51,022 nt of DNA. It comes from Micropruina sp. GTDB taxonomy: Bacteria; Actinomycetota; Actinomycetes; Propionibacteriales; Propionibacteriaceae. Positions 34,825 to 42,764 of the stretch are shown in pieces. Position numbers and translations under genes: made by a program. Under the pieces are notes generated by a model that was given only the letters and a program-made list of their open reading frames with translations, was not told the DNA's origin and ran no database searches. The DNA lies in assembly GCA_018055925.1 (NCBI GenBank), contig JAGPGQ010000003.1, positions 1 to 51,022 of the forward strand, read 5' to 3'. Position 1 is the first letter of the stretch; every line of letters starts with the position of its first letter.

Positions 34825-35862
34825 GTGCGTCTGGGTGCGTTGGTGCGAGCCGGCCTGGTGGCGCTGTCCGGCATCGCCATGGTGCTGGCCGGTCCGGTCG
34901 CGACGCCGGCGAAGGCCGATCCCACGCTCGACGACGCCCGTGCTCAGTTGGAGCGCATCGAACGCCAGCAGAGCGAGATCGGCGAGCAATGGGCCGAGGT
35001 CAAGCTGAAACTGGGCCGCAGCCGGGCGAAGGTCGACACCCTGAACGCCGACATCCTCGCGCAGCAGCGCAAGGTCGACGGGCTGACCAGCCGTGCCCGG
35101 CAGGCGGCGTTGAACCGGTTCCAGAACCATGCCGTCGATCCGACCCTCCGGCTGGTCACCGCGACCGATCCGGACTCGTTCCTGGCCGACGTATCGAGGA
35201 TGAACAAGTTCGACCAGAACCTGAACTCCCTGCTGCAGGACTACCAGGTGCAGCAGGCGCAGCTCGCCGGCCTGCGCCGCTCGGCGCGCGAGCAGTTGAA
35301 CACGGTGGCGGCCGAGGAGAAACGCCTCGCCGAGCTGAAGAGCCAGATCGACGCGAAGATCCGCGAGGGCCAGGCGCTGGTCGACCGGCTCACCGAGCAG
35401 GAGCGCGCCCGGCTGGCGGCCGAGGAGGCGGCCTCGCGCGACGCGTCCCGCACCGCGGTCGCCGCGGCCGTCGAGATCGGCGATGACGACTCCGGCAAGG
35501 CCGACGCACGGGCACTGGCGGCGGTGAAGTACGCGGTGTCGAAGGTCCCCGCCGGGCAGTACGTGTGGGGTGCCGAGGGGCCGAACTCATTCGACTGCTC
35601 CGGCCTGATGCTGGCCGCCTACCGGACGGTGGGCGTCTCGTTGCCGCACTCGTCCCGGGCCCAATCCCGGCTCGGCCGTCCGGTGGCGCGCGACCAACTC
35701 AAGCCCGGAGACCTGCTGTTCTTCTACAACCCCATCCACCACGTCGGCATGTACATCGGCGACGGCCTGTTCGTGCATGCCCGCAACCCGCGCAACGACC
35801 TGGAGATCACCAAGCTGTCCGCCTATCCCGCGTACCAGGGTGCCCGTCGCGTTGTCGGTTGA
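34825..35862 (+). CDS. Secreted NlpC/P60 peptidoglycan endopeptidase
   Basis: A 345-residue RipA-like cell-wall hydrolase that would cut peptide stems of peptidoglycan outside the cell. A Sec signal peptide ends near ATPAKA-DP (about residue 31). A long coiled coil follows (about 34-205). The C-terminal NlpC/P60 domain (about 229-345) has catalytic Cys258 (FDCSGLMLAAY), His306 (HHVGMYIGDG) and a polar His318 (FVHARN). It starts at GTG 34825, with AGGAG 5 nt upstream; a GTG at 34819 overlaps that site. The coiled coil probably autoinhibits the enzyme or recruits it to the divisome, as known for RipA and CwlO-like proteins. Confidence 0.92.
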   Translation: MRLGALVRAGLVALSGIAMVLAGPVATPAKADPTLDDARAQLERIERQQSEIGEQWAEVKLKLGRSRAKVDTLNADILAQQRKVDGLTSRARQAALNRFQNHAVDPTLRLVTATDPDSFLADVSRMNKFDQNLNSLLQDYQVQQAQLAGLRRSAREQLNTVAAEEKRLAELKSQIDAKIREGQALVDRLTEQERARLAAEEAASRDASRTAVAAAVEIGDDDSGKADARALAAVKYAVSKVPAGQYVWGAEGPNSFDCSGLMLAAYRTVGVSLPHSSRAQSRLGRPVARDQLKPGDLLFFYNPIHHVGMYIGDGLFVHARNPRNDLEITKLSAYPAYQGARRVVG

Positions 35863-36889
35863 CCGGCTCCGCCGCACGCTCCTGCTGGCCGCACCGACGG
35901 TGCTGCTGGGCGGTTGCGCACCCAGGACGGGTCTGGAGGAGCCGGCCCGCGCCCTGAACGAGCGACTCGCCGCCAACGACGAGCGCAGCTTCCTCGAACT
36001 CTTCGCCGCGACCGAGGGAGCCCAGGCGACCGGCAGGCGGATGTTCGCCGCCTTGTCACCCGGCCCGACCACGATCGAGGCCGGGACGTCCGGCCGGCTC
36101 CGGGTCACCTGGGGGCTTCCCGGTGAACCGAGCGTGGTCAGCGAGGCCGACCTGCAGCTGCAGGGCGGCCGGGTCGCCCACCTGAGCGCCCGGAGCAGCG
36201 GCACCGAGTGGCTGGACGAACCGCTCGGCGTGCACTCCGACGAGGTGCTGGTGGTGGCGTCCGGGGTTCCGAGCCATCTGCGCCGCTGGTCGCGGGCCGC
36301 CCAGTCGGCGCTGGAGGCGCTCGCGGCGGTGACTCCGCCGGGTCACGACTGGGCGAAACCGGTCGTGGTGCTGATCCCGAACGACCTGATCGGCTTCGCC
36401 GCCTACGCCGGCCGCGGCGCCGACCGCACCGCGGCGGTCACCGTCGTCCCCGGCCTGCCGCACTCCGAGAGCGTCCGGGTGGTGGTCAACCCCACCGCCC
36501 GGCAGAAGACCGAGGACGACATCGCCCTGCTCACCCACGAGGCGGTGCACGCCGGGATGCGCTCGCCGCGCCTGACCGGCGCGCCGGCCTGGCTGATCGA
36601 GGGCATCGCCGAGGCGTTCACCGCGCTCGCCCACCCGCAGGTGGCCCGGGCGAACGAGAAACGGGTCCGGAAGGCGCTCGCCGGCGGCGCCCCCGAACGA
36701 CTCCCCGAGGTCGGTGCCGGGACGGCCACCGAGTACGCGCTGGCCCAGGTGGCGGTGCAGGCCGCCGTCGCCCAGGTGGGCTGGCCCGCGGTGCTCGCCG
36801 AGACGGAGGCCAGGCACAACGGCCGTCCGGCGATCGCCGACCAGCACCTGCTCACCTGGTTCCTGGACGCGCTGGGCCGGCTGCGCTGA
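35840..36889 (+). CDS. Putative HExxH metallopeptidase lipoprotein
   Basis: A 349-residue lipoprotein. The signal peptide ends in VLLGGC (Cys26). The C-terminal half contains a gluzincin-type zinc site: HEAVH at 233-237 and a downstream WLIEGIAEAF with Glu254/Glu258 as third-ligand candidates, as in peptidase MA-like families. The N-terminal half (about 30-140) looks like a small beta-rich domain. It starts inside the end of the NlpC/P60 gene (GTG 35840, 23-nt overlap), so the two are probably co-translated. This suggests a joint cell-wall role. Proteolytic activity is inferred from the motif only. Confidence 0.78.
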   Translation: MPVALSVDRLRRTLLLAAPTVLLGGCAPRTGLEEPARALNERLAANDERSFLELFAATEGAQATGRRMFAALSPGPTTIEAGTSGRLRVTWGLPGEPSVVSEADLQLQGGRVAHLSARSSGTEWLDEPLGVHSDEVLVVASGVPSHLRRWSRAAQSALEALAAVTPPGHDWAKPVVVLIPNDLIGFAAYAGRGADRTAAVTVVPGLPHSESVRVVVNPTARQKTEDDIALLTHEAVHAGMRSPRLTGAPAWLIEGIAEAFTALAHPQVARANEKRVRKALAGGAPERLPEVGAGTATEYALAQVAVQAAVAQVGWPAVLAETEARHNGRPAIADQHLLTWFLDALGRLR

Positions 36890-36898
36890 GGCTGACCG

Positions 36899-37342
36899 CT
36901 ACAGCACCGCGCCGTCGCCGTCGACCGGGGGACGCCGCCGCAGCCGGTGCAACAGCAGCACCACACCGGCGAACAGTGCCAGCCCGGCCAGCGTCGCCAC
37001 CAGCATCGGGAACCGGATGCCGAACGCGGACGCCACCACCAGGACCATCGGCAGGACGACCAGGGCGGTGCCGACCCTGCCGGCCACCGTCCAGCGGCCC
37101 GCCGGAGGTGGTTGCGGGGGAGTGAACGGCTCGTCGGGCTCCTCGGCCGGCGTCCAGCTGCGGAAGCCCGACGGCTCCGGGGCCTCGTCCTCGTCCTCCC
37201 GGGACGGGACGGCCGGCCCCGGTTCGGCGGCGGTGTCGTGACCGGCCAGCGGCCGTGGTGGCAGGGGCTGCGTGAGCCCACCCGGAAACTCCCGGGCGAT
37301 CAACTCCTCGAACCGGGCGTCGTCGGACTCCCGCCCGGTCAC
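36899..37342 (-). CDS. Small membrane protein of unknown function
   Basis: A 147-residue protein. The N-terminal 85 residues are acidic, proline-rich and probably disordered (PLPPRPLAGHDTAAEPG; DEDEAPEPSG). Two adjacent helices follow (about 94-111 and 113-131). The opening ESDDARFEELIAREFPG looks like a short conserved N-terminal helix. The GTG start overlaps the esterase stop codon (GTGA), so it is co-translated with that gene. Unknown family. Longer frames upstream run antisense through the esterase and are unsupported. Confidence 0.7.
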   Translation of the reverse strand: MTGRESDDARFEELIAREFPGGLTQPLPPRPLAGHDTAAEPGPAVPSREDEDEAPEPSGFRSWTPAEEPDEPFTPPQPPPAGRWTVAGRVGTALVVLPMVLVVASAFGIRFPMLVATLAGLALFAGVVLLLHRLRRRPPVDGDGAVL

Positions 37343-38106
37343 GACGGGCGCTCCGTCCCGCCCGCGGTGTGCCGGGCCAGGAACTCCAGCGTCTCGGCCA
37401 GGATCCGTTCGGCGTCGTGATCCAGCGGCGCCACATGGTCGCTGTCCGCCAGCACCACCTCGGTCAACTCGTCCGACGACACCTGCTTGAGCACCAGCTC
37501 GGACGAGATCCGCGGCACCACTGAATCGGTCGCCGACCGGAACAGCAGGATCGGGCAGTGCACCAGGTCGAGCCGGGCCCGGATGTCGGCCCACAGCCGC
37601 ATCATCGCGTCCACGGCGTGCAACGGGGTGCGTGGGTAGCTGTGGTCGGTCACCTCGGGCAGGCGGATGCTGCTGCCGATCGAGTCCGTCGTGCGCACCA
37701 GGTGCTTCAGCCACGGCACCAACACCAGCTTGCGCGGCCCCGCCAGCGCCGGGTTGACCAGGATCAGCCCGGCGACATCGTCGGCGTAGTGCTCCGCGAG
37801 CCGCAGCGCCAACGCCCCGCCCAGCGACAGGCCGGCCACGAACACCCGCGGGCAGCGCGCCCGCAGATCCAGGAAGGCGCGCTCGGCGGCCGCGTACCAG
37901 TCACGGCCGTCGGTCACCTCGAGCTCGCGCCAGCTGGTGCCGTGCCCGGGCAGCCGCGGCACCGCCACGTCGTAGCCGGCGGCGGCCGTCCGCTCCGCCC
38001 AGGCGCGCACCGTCCATGGCGAGGCGGTGAAGCCGTGCAGGAACAGCACACCCACCTCGCCGGCGGATTCGGCGGTCCAGGGCTGGGCGAACTGGTGCAC
38101 CTGCAT
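37339..38106 (-). CDS. Alpha/beta hydrolase, carboxylesterase/monoglyceride lipase type
   Basis: A 255-residue serine hydrolase. Segments are VLFLHGFTASPWTVRAWAE (oxyanion), the nucleophile elbow GLSLGGALALRLAE (Ser about 95), the catalytic Asp in RSATDSVVP and the His in DSDHVAPLDHDAERI. The overall pattern resembles Est30/Est1-type carboxylesterases. Start ATG 38106 has TACGAT 6 nt upstream. The neighbouring PlsC gene is divergent, so lipid or ester turnover is plausible but unproven. Confidence 0.9.
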   Translation of the reverse strand: MQVHQFAQPWTAESAGEVGVLFLHGFTASPWTVRAWAERTAAAGYDVAVPRLPGHGTSWRELEVTDGRDWYAAAERAFLDLRARCPRVFVAGLSLGGALALRLAEHYADDVAGLILVNPALAGPRKLVLVPWLKHLVRTTDSIGSSIRLPEVTDHSYPRTPLHAVDAMMRLWADIRARLDLVHCPILLFRSATDSVVPRISSELVLKQVSSDELTEVVLADSDHVAPLDHDAERILAETLEFLARHTAGGTERPS

Positions 38107-38112
38107 GCGGTC

Positions 38113-38118
38113 ATCGTA
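38113..38118 (-). promoter_or_regulatory. Leaderless -10 element of the esterase gene
   Basis: TACGAT, 6 nt before ATG 38106. Confidence 0.7.
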
Positions 38119-38237
38119 GGACGCCGCCGCGCCCGCGTTTCACGAGGGGCGCCGGCCGGGCGGCAGCCATTAGGGTGTTGCGCACCAGGTGAGCTTTTGC
38201 GAATGCGCCCAACCCCCGGGCGTTCCGAGGAGGTGCG

Positions 38238-38984
38238 GTGCTGTACAACCTGTTCAAGTACCTGATTTTCCGACCGGTGATCAGGTTCCTGTACCGCGCC
38301 CGGGTCGAGGGCGAGGAGAACATTCCCGCGACCGGCGGCGTGATCCTGGCCAGCAACCATCTGGACGCCGGCGACACCGTGGTGCTCCCGGCCATGATCC
38401 ACCGCCCGGTCACCTTCCCGGCGAAGGCCGAACTGTTCGCCGGCAACCGCGGACCGTTCTCGAAACTCGTCGCCTGGTTCCTGAAGGCGGTCGGCCAGGT
38501 GCCGCTGGACCGCTCCGGCGGCCGCGCCAGCCTGGACGGTTTGGCCCCGGTGCTCAATGTGCTCGCCGAGGGCGGCTGCGTGGGCATCTATCCGGAGGGG
38601 ACGAGATCGCCCGATGGGCGGCTCTACAAGGGCAAGACGGGGGTGGCCCGGATGGCGCTGGCCGCGCGGGTGCCGATCGTCCCGGTCGCCATGAAGAACA
38701 GCCGGCTCACCCGGAAGGCTGGACTGCCCTGGATCGATCATCCCGTCGTGGTGATCGGCGAGCCGCTGGAGTTCGTCGAGTACCACGAGCGGTTCGACGA
38801 TCCGCGGGTGCTGCGCTGGGTGACCGACCAGGTGATGGCGGCGATCCATGATCTGTCCGGCCAGACCTACGTCGAGGCCTACGGCACCTCGGTGAAGAGC
38901 GGCTCGCTGACCGAGGCAGAGGCGGAGGCGCGGATCCTGCCGCGTCCGGGCGTGAACACCCGGCACCCTGATCCTGCGGTCTGA
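38238..38984 (+). CDS. plsC: 1-acyl-sn-glycerol-3-phosphate acyltransferase (PlsC family)
   Basis: A 248-residue membrane-associated acyltransferase that would convert lysophosphatidic acid to phosphatidic acid. Motif I NHLDAGD has His41 and Asp46. Motif III is seen as YPEGTRSPDG (Glu120). VPIVPVAMKN is the typical motif IV region. GAGGAGGTGCG lies just before GTG 38238, so translation starts conventionally. From memory, Rv2182c occupies the equivalent place in M. tuberculosis. It is followed by an unusual 761-bp gap. Confidence 0.93.
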   Translation: MLYNLFKYLIFRPVIRFLYRARVEGEENIPATGGVILASNHLDAGDTVVLPAMIHRPVTFPAKAELFAGNRGPFSKLVAWFLKAVGQVPLDRSGGRASLDGLAPVLNVLAEGGCVGIYPEGTRSPDGRLYKGKTGVARMALAARVPIVPVAMKNSRLTRKAGLPWIDHPVVVIGEPLEFVEYHERFDDPRVLRWVTDQVMAAIHDLSGQTYVEAYGTSVKSGSLTEAEAEARILPRPGVNTRHPDPAV

Positions 38985-39050
38985 TCTTCTCTTCTTCGCT
39001 TCTCCTCTCCTTCTTCGCTTGTTCGCTTGTTCGTGGGTGCGTTGGGTGCC

Positions 39051-39182
39051 GGCGGTTGGCGGGGTCGGCGTCCCTGCCCGCCTACGCTCGCCCGTGCTTC
39101 GGGTGCCTGGGTGGGAGTCTGCGTCGAGGGGCGAGCTCCGACGCCCACCCAACGCCCATGGACGCCGACCCCGCCAACCGCC
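39051..39182. repeat. 23-bp perfect inverted repeat with 86-bp loop
   Basis: GGCGGTTGGCGGGGTCGG... at 39051-39073 is the exact reverse complement of 39160-39182. A nearby GTTGGGTG/CACCCAAC pair (39041-39048 and 39145-39152) extends the symmetry. Confidence 0.9.
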
Positions 39183-39340
39183 TTCGAACGTTCGCTGGTC
39201 GTGTGGTCGCGTCGTTGCGTAGCGGGCTTTCGAGGGTCCTTGCTGGTTGGGAGTCGTGCTGAGTTCCGTTGTCCGCGGCCTTGTTCTCGAACGTCGAGGC
39301 CCGTCTTACGCCTCGTTGGTCGAGCCTTGTCGAGACGCCT

Positions 39341-39475
39341 CGGGGTCTCGTCGTCCAGTTCTCGCGGTCGAGAGCACGGTCACGCGGCCACCTTGTTCGA
39401 AGGCATTTGCGTCCTCTGCCGGGGTCTCGTCTTCCACGTCCATGTCCTCGCGGTCGGGAGCAGGGTTACGCGGCC
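39341..39475. repeat. Diverged direct duplication (about 50 bp, 79-bp period)
   Basis: Copy 1 (39341-39390) and copy 2 (39420-39475) share CGGGGTCTCGTC, then TCGCGGTCG.GAGCA, then GGTTACGCGGCC-like words in the same order. Confidence 0.65.
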
Positions 39476-39732
39476 CGTGCGCGCAGGGGCACGTACGTCC
39501 CGTCGGGTCTCGCCATCTGATGCCCCCGGGGGCGAGCCGTCGAGACCGTCGTGCGGTCCGTCGTCCGGGGTCTTGCGACGCAACCGCGAGACCGTCTGCG
39601 GACTCGTGGTACGAGGAAACCGACCCGTGCTGTCCGGCTGCTCGCGGTGTTCTCCGCTCGTACTTGCGGGCGAGGGTGTCGAGGGGCGTCCCACCTCGGC
39701 GGACGGCGGCGTGGGGGGCGGTGGCAAGCGCG

Positions 39733-39738
39733 TATCCT
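39733..39738 (+). promoter_or_regulatory. Leaderless -10 element of aroG
   Basis: TATCCT, 7 nt before GTG 39746. Confidence 0.7.
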
Positions 39739-39745
39739 GACCGGC

Positions 39746-41134
39746 GTGCCGCAGCAGATTCCCACTCTTGAGCAGCTTCATGCCCTCAAACCGGTGCAAC
39801 AGCCGACCTATGCCGACCTGGGGGGTCTGGAGCGGGTGATCGCCGAGCTGCGCAAGCGTCCGCCGCTGGTGTTCGCCGGCGAGTGTGACGACCTGCGCGC
39901 CAAGATCGCCCAGGCCGCGGCCGGGAAGGCGTTCATCCTGCAGGGCGGGGACTGTGCCGAGACCTTCGACACCGGCACCGCGCTCGACATCCGGGGCAAG
40001 CTCCGGGTGCTGCTGTCGATGGCGGTGGTGCTCACCTACGCGGCCCAGGTTCCGGTGGTCAAGCTGGGCCGGCTGGCCGGCCAGTACGCCAAGCCGCGCA
40101 GCAACGACACCGAGACCCGGGGCGGCGTCACCCTGCCCGCCTACCGAGGGGACGCGGTCAACGGGCTGGAGTTCACCGCGGACGCCCGCCGGCACGACCC
40201 GAACCGGCTGCTCGAGGTCTACAACCATTCGGCGGCGACGCTGAACCTGGTCCGAGCCTTCGTCACCGGCGGCTTCGCCGACCTGCGGGTGATGCACTCC
40301 TGGAACCAGGACTTCGTCCGCACCGCCGGGATCGAGGCCCGCTACGAGGCGGTCGCCGACGAGATCGGGCGGGCGCTCGCATTCATGGTGGCCTGCGGCG
40401 TCGACAAGACCGCCTTCCACACCGTGGACTTCTACGCCAGCCACGAGGCGTTGGTGCTGCCCTACGAGCACGCGCTCACCCGGATCGACTCCCGCACGTC
40501 CACCCCGTACAACACCTCGGCACACATGGTCTGGATCGGTGAGCGCACCCGGCAGGTGTCCGGTGCCCACGTCGAATACCTCCGGCACGTGCGGAACCCG
40601 CTCGGGGTGAAGCTCGGCCCGGCAACCACCGCCGACGACGCGGTCGCGCTGGTCGAGGCACTCGATCCCGATCACGAGCCCGGACGGCTCACCCTGATCT
40701 CCCGGATGGGCGCCTCGAAGGTGCGGACGGTGCTGCCGCCCATCGTCGCCGCCGTCGAGGCCACCGGACGGAAGGTGGCCTGGCTGAGCGACCCGATGCA
40801 CGGCAACACCTTCGAGACCGCCGGCGGCTACAAGACCCGGGCGTTCAGCCAGGTCGTCGACGAGGTGAACGGCTTCTTCGACGTGCACGAGGAACTCGGC
40901 ACCTGGCCCGGCGGGGTGCACATGGAACTCACCGGCGACGACGTCACCGAATGCGTGGGCGGGGTGGCGGACGCGCTGGCCGAGGCCGACCTGCCGAACC
41001 GGTACGAGACCGCCTGCGACCCGCGCCTGAACCGCAACCAGTCCCTGGAACTCGCGTTCCTGATCGCCGAACGCCTCACCGACGGCCGGATCAAGCGCGC
41101 CAACGGTGCGCCGCCGGTGACCGAGACGTTCTGA
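39746..41134 (+). CDS. aroG: 3-deoxy-7-phosphoheptulonate synthase, class II (DAHP synthase)
   Basis: First step of aromatic amino acid synthesis: PEP plus erythrose-4-phosphate gives DAHP. It is the class II (plant/actinobacterial) form, 462 residues. Diagnostic segments include FILQGGDCAETFD, KLGRLAGQYAKPRS, RMGASKVRTVLPPIV and the metal-site WLSDPMHGNTFE. It starts at GTG 39746 (VPQQIPTLEQL), which fits a TATCCT hexamer 7 nt upstream; longer upstream frames run into the repeat region. Class II enzymes are usually feedback-inhibited and can partner chorismate mutase. The aroG-pknL neighbourhood is conserved in actinobacteria (from memory). Confidence 0.96.
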   Translation: MPQQIPTLEQLHALKPVQQPTYADLGGLERVIAELRKRPPLVFAGECDDLRAKIAQAAAGKAFILQGGDCAETFDTGTALDIRGKLRVLLSMAVVLTYAAQVPVVKLGRLAGQYAKPRSNDTETRGGVTLPAYRGDAVNGLEFTADARRHDPNRLLEVYNHSAATLNLVRAFVTGGFADLRVMHSWNQDFVRTAGIEARYEAVADEIGRALAFMVACGVDKTAFHTVDFYASHEALVLPYEHALTRIDSRTSTPYNTSAHMVWIGERTRQVSGAHVEYLRHVRNPLGVKLGPATTADDAVALVEALDPDHEPGRLTLISRMGASKVRTVLPPIVAAVEATGRKVAWLSDPMHGNTFETAGGYKTRAFSQVVDEVNGFFDVHEELGTWPGGVHMELTGDDVTECVGGVADALAEADLPNRYETACDPRLNRNQSLELAFLIAERLTDGRIKRANGAPPVTETF

Positions 41135-41217
41135 CGACCGGACGGACGTGGTCTGCCTTCGTCCCGGACCAGGCAGATCAACAGCGCCAAGAAGAAGCTG
41201 GCCTCGTTGCTTCATCC

Positions 41218-41490
41218 GTCATCCCGGGCTCGACCCGGGATCTCACACCCTAAGTCTCCCGAGCGCGAGCGGAGATCTCGGCGTTCGCCGGGATGACGGG
41301 TCGGTGGTTGAGGGGAGATCCCGGCGTTCGCCGGGATGACGGGGTGGATGGATGAGCGGGAGATCCCGGCGTTCGCCGGGATGACCGTGCAGCGTCCGGG
41401 ACCGCTCTGGTCATCCCGGACGTGATCCGGGATCTCGTTGTGGCTCGATCGTCACTGCGCCGTGAGGATCCCGGCGTTCGCCGGGATGAC
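41218..41490. repeat. Cluster of six family-H hairpin repeats
   Basis: Copies at 41218-41244, 41272-41297, 41315-41340, 41360-41385, 41410-41436 and 41464-41490, in both orientations. Each has a 7-10 bp stem built on ATCCCGG/CCGGGAT. They fill most of the 472-bp gap after aroG, and I see no gene in that gap. Confidence 0.88.
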
Positions 41491-41594
41491 CAGCCTATGG
41501 GGATGAGGGGATGACGGGGTCGGTGGCTGAGCGGAAATCCGGCGTCCGCCCGGAACCTCAGCCTCAGGCAAGCCCCACCAGGGGTGCGCGTGGT

Positions 41595-41600
41595 TAGTCT
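41595..41600 (+). promoter_or_regulatory. Leaderless -10 element of the MBL-fold gene
   Basis: TAGTCT, 6 nt before ATG 41607. Confidence 0.7.
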
Positions 41601-41606
41601 GAGCCC

Positions 41607-42251
41607 ATGCGGATCACTCATCTCGGACACGCCGCCGTCCTGGTCGAGGTTGCCGATCGCCGGATCCTGATCGATCCGGGCAACTTCTCCAACGCCTGGC
41701 ACGGCCTGGAGGACCTGGACGCGATCCTGGTCACCCATCAGCACCCGGACCACATCGACCCGGCCAACGTCGGCGACCTGCTGGCCGCCAACCCGCAGGC
41801 GGCCGTGCACGTCGAACCCCAGGTGCTGGACGCGGTCGACCTGGCCCGCGGCGACGGGATGGCGGCCGACACCCGGCTCGACCTGGGCGGGGTGACGGTG
41901 AGCGCGGTCGGCGGGCTGCACGCGATCATCCACCGCGACATCCCGCGGATCGGCAACGTCGGCCTGGTGATCACCGCCGAGGGGGAACCGACGCTGTTCC
42001 ATCCCGGCGACTCGCTGGCCACCGTCCCGGCCGGCGTCGACGTGCTGGCCGTGCCCGCCTACGGTCCCTGGGCGGCGATGAAGGAGACCATCGACTTCGC
42101 CCGCGACGTCGGCGCGGCGCACGGCTTCCCGATCCACGACGGGCTGCTGCACGAGCGGGGCGTCCAACTCGTCTACGGACGACTGGGCGCCATGACCGGC
42201 ATGCACATGCACGACCTGCGCGACCAGGAGCCCTGGACGCCGACGGCCTGA
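41607..42251 (+). CDS. MBL-fold metal-dependent hydrolase (UlaG/YcbL-like)
   Basis: A 214-residue metallo-beta-lactamase fold enzyme of the compact UlaG-like type. The dinuclear metal motif is THQHPDHID (HxHxDH), with further ligands in GGLHAIIH, FHPGDS and FPIHDGL. The opening MRITHLGHAAVLVEVADRRI is characteristic. Substrate unknown; related proteins are lactonases or nucleases. It stands alone after the aroG repeat cluster and is convergent with a small membrane protein gene. Confidence 0.9.
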   Translation: MRITHLGHAAVLVEVADRRILIDPGNFSNAWHGLEDLDAILVTHQHPDHIDPANVGDLLAANPQAAVHVEPQVLDAVDLARGDGMAADTRLDLGGVTVSAVGGLHAIIHRDIPRIGNVGLVITAEGEPTLFHPGDSLATVPAGVDVLAVPAYGPWAAMKETIDFARDVGAAHGFPIHDGLLHERGVQLVYGRLGAMTGMHMHDLRDQEPWTPTA

Positions 42252-42264
42252 ACCGCCGGCGGCG

Positions 42265-42633
42265 TCAGGCGCGCGAGCGGCGGGCGCTGATGAACGAGTT
42301 GACGCCGACGACCAGGTAGGCGAGCAGCAGCACGAACATGAGCGTGCTGGCGATGATCGCGCCCGGACGCTCCACGGTGCCGGCCAGCAGCTGCGGCACC
42401 TTGACCACGTTCATCAGCGACCCCAGCGCGCCCAGCAGGGCGACCGCGAGAGCGCCGTGGATCGCGTGCCGGTGCAGCTTCGGGTCGCGGGCGATCCAGC
42501 CGGCGATCAGCAGCAGCACGCCCACCGCGCTCGGGATCAGCGCGGTGAAGCTGGCCATGCCGGTGGTCAGATAGGCGATCACCCCGGTGAGGGTGAGCAG
42601 GGCGCCGATGGTCAGGGTGAGCTTGGTGATCAT
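42265..42633 (-). CDS. Four-helix membrane protein of unknown function
   Basis: A 122-residue integral membrane protein with four helices (about 5-25, 29-46, 57-78 and 92-113). GAGAGGACGGA lies directly before ATG 42633. It opens MITKLTLTIGALLTLTGVIA and has a conserved-looking WIARDPKLHRHAIHGA loop. Similar small actinobacterial membrane proteins are common, but I cannot name a family. Convergent to the MBL-fold gene. Confidence 0.75.
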   Translation of the reverse strand: MITKLTLTIGALLTLTGVIAYLTTGMASFTALIPSAVGVLLLIAGWIARDPKLHRHAIHGALAVALLGALGSLMNVVKVPQLLAGTVERPGAIIASTLMFVLLLAYLVVGVNSFISARRSRA

Positions 42634-42764
42634 TCCGTCCTCTCGTCGGTGACTCGATCGTCTCACGGCCGCGCCGAGGTACCGGACGCCGTTCAGGGTG
42701 CGGGTCGGTTGGCGGCGCCACCGGTCGCGAAGGCCGGGGGGACGGGGGGTGCTGCGGGACCGGG

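Larger units (their letters stand above)
38985..39732. other. 748-bp repeat-bearing region without a supported gene
   Basis: It opens with a pyrimidine-rich tract (about 38985-39032: repeated CTTCTTCGCTT and TTGTTCGC). Then come a large inverted repeat and many GGTCTCG and GTCGAGAC words. Several frames of 60-240 codons are open, but all are Arg/Ser-rich, lack family features and start inside repeats. Third-position G+C is lower than in the neighbours. It could be decayed mobile DNA or a structured RNA locus; neither is shown. Confidence 0.6.

Noticed and set aside
38985..39745. tRNA or other known RNA gene
   Set aside because: No cloverleaf or GTTCGANNC-type T-loop with matching acceptor stem was found by eye. 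The region stays unassigned.
39027..39771. Several plus-strand ORFs of 68-237 codons upstream of aroG
   Set aside because: Arg/Ser-rich, lack family features, start within repeats and conflict with one another. A decayed gene cannot be excluded.
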